Below are positions 59,872 to 64,000 of a stretch of 64,000 bases of DNA, one piece after another; position 1 is the stretch's first letter, and each line of letters starts with the position of its first letter. The stretch comes from a virus. The DNA lies in IMG/VR virus record IMGVR_UViG_3300019360_000007, positions 19,088 through 83,087 of that record; one strand, 5' to 3'. The position numbers were made by a program, and so were the translations under genes. The notes beneath the pieces are model-generated. The model searched no databases, was not told the DNA's origin, and worked only from the letters and a program-made list of their open reading frames with translations.

Positions 59872-60297
59872 CTACGCCCTCCCGTGCCTGTCGGCCACGC
59901 GGCGGGCGAGATGACGCTCGGCAACCCTGCGGGCGGATCCCCGCAGCATGTGCGATCCGAACGCCGGTGCCCCCTCCACGGTCTCGTCCACCCTCGTTCT
60001 CCGGCTGAGCTGGAGCCGGTCCTTGAGGTGGTCTCTGCCCATGATCGACAGCGCATAGCTCGTCTCGTCGAGCTGCTGCTCCAGCCTCTCGATGGTCTGC
60101 GGCACGACCACGAGGAGGTCGCCAGCCACCTGGAAAATGTGCTCGCGAGCCGGGCTCGTCTTCACGAGCTTGACCACCTTCCCGATGAGCTGGTGGAGTC
60201 GGTGGACGTCTACCCGGGCGGCACTCACGCCGCCCGAGATGAGCGCCCATCCGGCCTGGCTGCCGGCCTTTCGCGAGCGTGACATGGCCCCTCGCAC
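59872..60297 (-). CDS. Small basic helical protein
   Basis: 141 residues from GTG at 60297 (GGGGAT upstream), or ATG at 60285 (MSRSRKAGSQAG). Helical (VHRLHQLIGKVVKLVKTSPA, TIERLEQQLDETSYALSIMG), with a basic end (ARRVADRHGRA). Its stop touches the next gene's start. Function unknown. Confidence 0.65.
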   Translation of the reverse strand: MRGAMSRSRKAGSQAGWALISGGVSAARVDVHRLHQLIGKVVKLVKTSPAREHIFQVAGDLLVVVPQTIERLEQQLDETSYALSIMGRDHLKDRLQLSRRTRVDETVEGAPAFGSHMLRGSARRVAERHLARRVADRHGRA

Positions 60298-60326
60298 GAG
60301 GGATCCCCATCAAGCGAAAACCGAGA

Positions 60327-61853
60327 TTAGCCGGTCTTCGTCTCGGCGAGACGCTTCTTGATCTCCGCGCGAGCGAGATCCGTCTCCACCGCCAGGATCC
60401 CTCTGAAGAAGGGATCGTTGTCCGCGTGCTTCATCGCGTCCTCGATCCTCTGCTTGAGAGGCCGATCTCGGTTCCACTCGAAGTCCGGCAGCACGGCTCG
60501 CACCACGTCGTAGGCCGCCTTCACCTCTGGGGGCATCTCGCTCCGAGGAGCCGGGCCTGTGGCAGCGTCCGGCAAGATCTCGGGAAGATCATCGCCAGAG
60601 ATGGCCTCCTGGACGTCGCCCGTGGCGACCCCGCCGCGAGTACGGGCGATCTTCGCGACCACGCCGGCCTCCTGCTCCTCCGCGTGGACCGGGAACTTCT
60701 CGACGCGAAGCTGCGCTCCCTCCTGCGTCCTCTCTATGGCCGAGCTGGACGTGTTGCTGTCGTCCGCGACGAACCGCCTGTGGGTAGGGGACAGGATGCG
60801 CCCGACCGCGACTCCCTCCTGGCCGCTCTCCTCCGTCGACCCTCGGGCCTCCCTCCTGCCCACCTCGACGTCACCCATCCTGATCGACTCGTGGCTCGTG
60901 CTCGCCACGGCAGCCTCCTCCATGCGGATGGGACCCTGCCCCGACAGGCGGATCGCCCCCACGTCGCGCTCCTCGTCCACGACGATGGCTCCGCTCCCGC
61001 CGAGTCGCGGGCTGGGCTTCGGGCTCTCGTAGACCGGCTTGGCCGGGGCGATGTCTCCGAGGTCGATGTCCTGCTGGCGCTCGACTGGCATCCGTCTCCG
61101 ACCTCCCACCGCGCCCACGGCAGAGCCGGGCTGACCGAAGTCGTCGACGATCTCCTTGTTCCCTCCGAGGGTCACGTGCAGGTCTTCCTGGCGCTCGACG
61201 GCGTACCGCTTCCCGGCAGCCTGCGCCGCCCTCGGAGCGGGACGAGCTTGGCCGACGGTGAGGGCTTCGATGGACGCCAGCAGATCGAGCAGGTCCGCCT
61301 CGCCCGATACCTCGGACTTCCTGGGCGCGACGGAAGGTTCGGTCCTGTTGACCTGTCCCAGCTCGAGTTCCATCTCCCGGACCATCTCCAGGACTTCCCT
61401 GTCTGGCTTCATGGCGAGCCACGCCGAAGTCGACTCGACGGGGACGCGCCTGGCGGCGTCCGCATTCTTCGACTCTCTGCGCCTGCGCCTGTCGTCCACC
61501 GAGAGGACGACGTCCTCCTCGGCACGCTGCGTCTCGACCGAGAAGACGGGAGCACGTTCTCTGCCGTGCTGTTCTGTCCCGCGCACGCGGATCCCGGCCG
61601 GTCGCGGGCGATAGACGGGAGCGACCTCGTCGAGGGGCACGAACCATCGTTCTCGGATGGCGCTGCGCAGCTGCGGGACGTCGGCGAACTCTCGCCCGTC
61701 GCTCAGTACGACGGTCGTGCCGTCGTACTGGAGCGTCTCCCCCTTCCGAGGACTGTATCCTCCCGATCCGGTCGCGATGAAACCGAGGCTGATGCCATCG
61801 ATGGCCGCCCGGTACGTTCGGAACTGGTTGGCTTGGAAATCGATCTCGGGCAT
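60327..61853 (-). CDS. Proline/charged phage protein of unknown function
   Basis: 508 residues, ATG at 61853. The N-terminal ~75 residues form a beta domain (YRAAIDGISLGFIATGSGGY, GETLQYDGTTVVL, LRSAIRERWFVPLD) of a kind I have seen in several phage proteins of unknown role. The rest is mostly charged and low-complexity, with repeated short beta fragments (VERQEDLHVTLGG, VERQQDIDLGDI, EERDVGAIRLSG), suggesting a repetitive, flexible protein. The C-terminal ~70 residues are helical (VKAAYDVVRAVLPDFEWNRD). Confidence 0.65.
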   Translation of the reverse strand: MPEIDFQANQFRTYRAAIDGISLGFIATGSGGYSPRKGETLQYDGTTVVLSDGREFADVPQLRSAIRERWFVPLDEVAPVYRPRPAGIRVRGTEQHGRERAPVFSVETQRAEEDVVLSVDDRRRRRESKNADAARRVPVESTSAWLAMKPDREVLEMVREMELELGQVNRTEPSVAPRKSEVSGEADLLDLLASIEALTVGQARPAPRAAQAAGKRYAVERQEDLHVTLGGNKEIVDDFGQPGSAVGAVGGRRRMPVERQQDIDLGDIAPAKPVYESPKPSPRLGGSGAIVVDEERDVGAIRLSGQGPIRMEEAAVASTSHESIRMGDVEVGRREARGSTEESGQEGVAVGRILSPTHRRFVADDSNTSSSAIERTQEGAQLRVEKFPVHAEEQEAGVVAKIARTRGGVATGDVQEAISGDDLPEILPDAATGPAPRSEMPPEVKAAYDVVRAVLPDFEWNRDRPLKQRIEDAMKHADNDPFFRGILAVETDLARAEIKKRLAETKTG

Positions 61854-61904
61854 GGTCGCGTCGAGGCTCGCGAAAAGCCTCTCATCGTCACCTTACCCGC
61901 ACGT

Positions 61905-62207
61905 TCAGCCCCGCATCGCGCCGTCAGCGCCCTGTCTGAACACGATGCTGGGCTCCGCCGACGGTCCCAGGTCCTCTCCGTTGAACTCCAGCATGGCCTC
62001 GCCGAGGCGCTCGCGTATCGCGCCCAGGAAGTCTCGGCGAACACGTACCCGGGCGACCACCGTCGCCGCTCCCTCCGCCGCCGAGTACACGAGGAAGTCG
62101 AGGAAGCAGTCAGGCCCGACCTCGTCGACGACGCGGAAGGCGTTCGCGAAGGCTCCGAACCGCACGGATGGCTCCACCTTCACCGTCGTGTGTTGCGGAC
62201 TCGACAT
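61905..62207 (-). CDS. Small mixed alpha/beta protein (DUF3467-like appearance)
   Basis: 100 residues from ATG at 62207 (MSSPQHTTVKVEPSVRFGAF). FANAFRVVDEVGPDCFLDFL followed by VVARVRVRRDFLGAIRERL resembles the DUF3467 pattern of small beta/alpha proteins (YaN...v..s..ef.ldF...Rv.....), a weak recollection. No enzyme motif. Confidence 0.55.
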   Translation of the reverse strand: MSSPQHTTVKVEPSVRFGAFANAFRVVDEVGPDCFLDFLVYSAAEGAATVVARVRVRRDFLGAIRERLGEAMLEFNGEDLGPSAEPSIVFRQGADGAMRG

Positions 62208-62226
62208 CGCGCTTCCCGACCGCACT

Positions 62227-62508
62227 CTACCTCCGCGCTTTCTGGCGAACGACGATCTCGCCGTCCTCGTCCACGAACCAGTCGCCGGGGCAGATGCTGT
62301 GCGGACGCTCGACACAGGGTCTCTGGTACGGCTCCCTGTAGTCGTACCCTCCTCGGATCTTGAATTCTCCCTGCGACGCCGGCGGCGATGTCCGCTCAAC
62401 CTGCTCCCAGAGCCAGTTCGCCGACCAGCCGTTCGACGGGCAGTACGGATCGAACTCGACGTCTACTGGACCGTCCTCGGCGCCTGGACTTGCCGAGTAG
62501 GCGAGCAC
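62227..62508 (-). CDS. Small hypothetical protein
   Basis: 93 residues, ATG at 62508 (MLAYSASPGAEDGPVDVEFD). Trp/Tyr/Pro-rich with three Cys (CPSNGW, RPCVERPHSICPGDWF) and a final short strand (EDGEIVVRQKARR). It follows the GIY-YIG gene by 39 bases. Unrecognised. Confidence 0.6.
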   Translation of the reverse strand: MLAYSASPGAEDGPVDVEFDPYCPSNGWSANWLWEQVERTSPPASQGEFKIRGGYDYREPYQRPCVERPHSICPGDWFVDEDGEIVVRQKARR

Positions 62509-62547
62509 GAGTCGAACTGTCGTGGCGAAGCTCAGGGGTGCCTACGT

Positions 62548-63117
62548 TCAGGGCTCCTCTATTGGGGAATCACCGCACTCTCGCAAATAGGCCCGCAGCT
62601 CGGGCGCGTCCTGGAACCACTCTGCGCCGAGCCGGAGATGCGCGAAGCGCTCGTGAGTCGTCGCCTCGTCCCGCATCTTTCCTGGCACGACGGCGACCAG
62701 CGACAGTCGCGAGGCGTTTGCGACCTGGAGCTCGGCGATGCGTCGGGGAACGTCCTGGGACCATCCGATCTTGATGGGGCCTTGTTGGCCGGCCTGAACG
62801 AAGTAGACGAACCCATCTCGCTCGGAAGGCCGCACGTAGTCGGGACGATAGACGACGGATTCCTCGCGGACCACGCCGTGCCGTTCCAGGCACTGCCACT
62901 TCCCTCCCGGGATGACGGCGTACGTCGGGGTCTCCGCGAGGGGCGTCCGCGCGAACCTGATCCCGCGGGCATCTGCCGGATCCAGATGAACCAGGTCCTC
63001 TCGGAGAACCTCTCCGGTCCTCGCGTCGCAGAGTCGCACGCGGTGCGTCGGGACGAAGTCCCGAGGAGCATCCGGATACATCCCCTCTACCTCGCGCCAC
63101 GCGACCACGACGCTCAC
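62548..63117 (-). CDS. T5orf172/MUG113-type GIY-YIG protein
   Basis: 189 residues from GTG at 63117, overlapping the upstream stop (GTGA). The N-terminal ~95 residues are a separate beta domain (WREVEGMYPDAPRDFVPTHR). Residues ~98-180 are the T5orf172/MUG113 form of GIY-YIG: GFVYFVQAG, IKIGWSQDVPRRIAELQVAN, then E..tHeRFAHLRLGAEWF. Such proteins are nuclease-like; here it may act as a DNA-processing or genome-exclusion factor. It is not obviously a homing gene. Confidence 0.8.
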   Translation of the reverse strand: MSVVVAWREVEGMYPDAPRDFVPTHRVRLCDARTGEVLREDLVHLDPADARGIRFARTPLAETPTYAVIPGGKWQCLERHGVVREESVVYRPDYVRPSERDGFVYFVQAGQQGPIKIGWSQDVPRRIAELQVANASRLSLVAVVPGKMRDEATTHERFAHLRLGAEWFQDAPELRAYLRECGDSPIEEP

Positions 63118-63764
63118 GGGACGCTCTCCACGTCGAGCATCCACACGTCGATGGCTCCCTGCACGGCGCATTCCCGCGGCATCTGATCGAGATCGTAGTT
63201 GTCATAGAGGCTCTCGGCCCGGGGCCGCATGAGACCGAGGACGACGTCCTCGGAGATCCCGAACGTCCTCATCACACGAAAGCTCTCGCGGTACGCCTGC
63301 ACCTCCAGAGCCCAGCGACCCTCGGCGAACGCGTACACGACGAGGAACCTCTCCACGCCGAGACGCTCGTATTCCCGCACGTGGACGCGCTCATGCCAGA
63401 GGATCTCGGCCCTCTCCGCCACGGACCAGGTCGGGAAGTCGCGGCCGAGGAAGATCGTGTCCGGGAACGTCGTCGTGAACTTGGACCAGTCCTCGATCCC
63501 GGACGCCTTGGGAACGAGCGCGATCCCTTGAGACTCCAGATCGTCCAGGACGCGGTCGAGCGCCACGTCTGGATCGGAGGACACCTCTCCCGGCGCGGAC
63601 ATGTCCTCGGTGCTGGCGGCGAGGTCGTGGTAGAAGCGGTGCGTCGGGACACAGTCCTCGTACGACGGAGGCCTGGGGATCCCGTGGGCCGCTCGGCACG
63701 CGGTCGAGAGCGTCACCAGCAGCGTCCACGCGGCGCGCACCAGCCATGTTACCGGCGTAGGCAT
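63114..63764 (-). CDS. Lipoprotein-like HExxH protein
   Basis: 216 residues, ATG at 63764. The N-terminus (PTPVTWLVRAAWTLLVTLS, then TAC) looks like a signal peptide with a lipobox-like Cys at residue 23. Residues ~120-130 hold ILWHERVHVREYER, a HExxH zinc-metallopeptidase core, followed by an EVQAYRE helix (about 152-158) that could supply the third ligand. The rest is helical. Possibly an envelope-acting protease or superinfection/lysis factor; this is the leftmost gene of the divergent pair with the TnpB-like gene. Confidence 0.6.
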   Translation of the reverse strand: MPTPVTWLVRAAWTLLVTLSTACRAAHGIPRPPSYEDCVPTHRFYHDLAASTEDMSAPGEVSSDPDVALDRVLDDLESQGIALVPKASGIEDWSKFTTTFPDTIFLGRDFPTWSVAERAEILWHERVHVREYERLGVERFLVVYAFAEGRWALEVQAYRESFRVMRTFGISEDVVLGLMRPRAESLYDNYDLDQMPRECAVQGAIDVWMLDVESVP

Positions 63765-63801
63765 GCTGGACTTGAACGGGTATACTTCTCGTTGAACGGG
63801 T
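63765..63801. promoter_or_regulatory. Divergent gap with 20-bp-spaced TTGAACGGGT repeats and TATACT
   Basis: TTGAACGGGT occurs at 63772 and again at 63792, with TATACT at 63781 between them. The gap separates the minus-strand lipoprotein gene and the plus-strand TnpB-like gene. It could hold promoters for one or both, or mark the left side of a transposon-like unit; neither is proven. Confidence 0.35.
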
Positions 63802-64000
63802 GATCGGACTCGCCCACAAGATCCCCCTCTATCCCGACCAACAGGGAGATGCCCACTTCCGTCGCGCCGCGGGCATAGCCCGCTTCGCCTGGAACTGGGC
63901 CCTAGCCCGCTGGAAGGCCAAGTACGAGGCGGGAGAACGAGGGATGTCGGGCTACTCCCTCGTCAAGGAGTTCAACGCCATCAAGGCGTCCGATTTCCCC
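63800..64000 (+). CDS. tnpB: TnpB (OrfB) N-terminal fragment, cut by window edge
   Basis: 67 codons on the plus strand from a GTG at 63800, open to the right edge. The protein (HKIPLYPDQQGDAHFRRAAG, then IARFAWNWALARWKAKYEAG) matches the N-terminal helix-turn-helix of IS200/IS605 and IS607-family TnpB: 'k..LyPt.eQ...l.r..G.aRfvyNwal..'. TnpB is an RNA-guided nuclease related to Cas12. No TnpA is in view, and the catalytic part and any omega-RNA lie beyond the window. Free-standing TnpB genes are common in large phages. Confidence 0.85.
   Translation, partial: MIGLAHKIPLYPDQQGDAHFRRAAGIARFAWNWALARWKAKYEAGERGMSGYSLVKEFNAIKASDFP

Noticed and set aside
63772-63801. Insertion-sequence terminal repeat or proven TAM for TnpB
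   Set aside because: Only one side is visible and the repeat overlaps the start codon, so end or TAM status cannot be judged.
1-64000. CRISPR array or origin
   Set aside because: No regularly spaced direct repeats with unique spacers were seen, and no iteron/AT-rich origin pattern stands out.

Overview
The window is a 64-kb piece of a high-GC, tightly packed myovirus genome, probably a large or jumbo-type phage. It shows a tail sheath, tail tube, tape measure, baseplate hub and spike, and several fibre-like proteins. It also carries extras common in large phages: an actin-like ATPase, a Nudix hydrolase, two FmdB-type zinc ribbons, a SWIM-finger protein and several free-standing homing endonucleases. 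No terminase, portal, major capsid, polymerase, tRNA or CRISPR is visible. The host cannot be named from the sequence; high GC and a poly-gamma-glutamate hydrolase-like protein are the only hints. Almost every gene lies on the minus strand, so transcription runs right to left, and many ATGA/GTGA start-stop overlaps suggest long, translationally coupled operons. The two plus-strand exceptions are a YkgJ-like cysteine protein (about 47.0-47.3 kb) and a TnpB-like gene cut off by the right edge.

Layout in transcription order. 63.8-56.3 kb: a lipoprotein-like HExxH protein, a T5orf172-type GIY-YIG protein, hypotheticals, a 1063-residue ParB-like/SWIM-finger protein and an FmdB zinc ribbon. 56.3-48.2 kb: a structural protein, three paralogous beta-rich proteins, and a conserved structural gene broken in two by an atypically split intein, followed by a homing endonuclease with about 17 copies of a YGV repeat. 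48.1-46.7 kb: small cysteine-rich genes, the YkgJ gene and a frameshifted DnaJ-type zinc finger. 46.6-40.5 kb: fibre-like virion proteins that share modules, ending in the poly-gamma-glutamate hydrolase-like gene, whose start lies in a perfect 75-bp tandem duplication. 40.4-32.5 kb: a small membrane coiled-coil protein, neck or tail-completion-type proteins, a Vsr-like homing endonuclease and the actin-like ATPase.

32.5-17.7 kb: the second FmdB zinc ribbon, then a giant 2480-residue sheath flanked by a GIY-YIG homing endonuclease on its 5' side and a zinc-finger EDxHD-type homing endonuclease on its 3' side; then a phage protein of unknown function, two small proteins, a Nudix hydrolase and the tail tube. 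17.4 kb to the left edge: two chaperone-like genes in one reading frame separated only by an amber codon and one sense codon, the tape measure, two related proteins with DPF/NPF tails, a huge hub with an M15-type peptidase domain, an OB-fold spike candidate and two less clear proteins.

The main discovery candidate is the split intein at 50582-52104. An N-intein of 32 residues and a C-intein of 132 residues lie on separate genes, with a 47-codon ORF bridging them and a Vsr-type homing endonuclease next door. This resembles the 'fractured gene' split-intein arrangement known from phage metagenomes.
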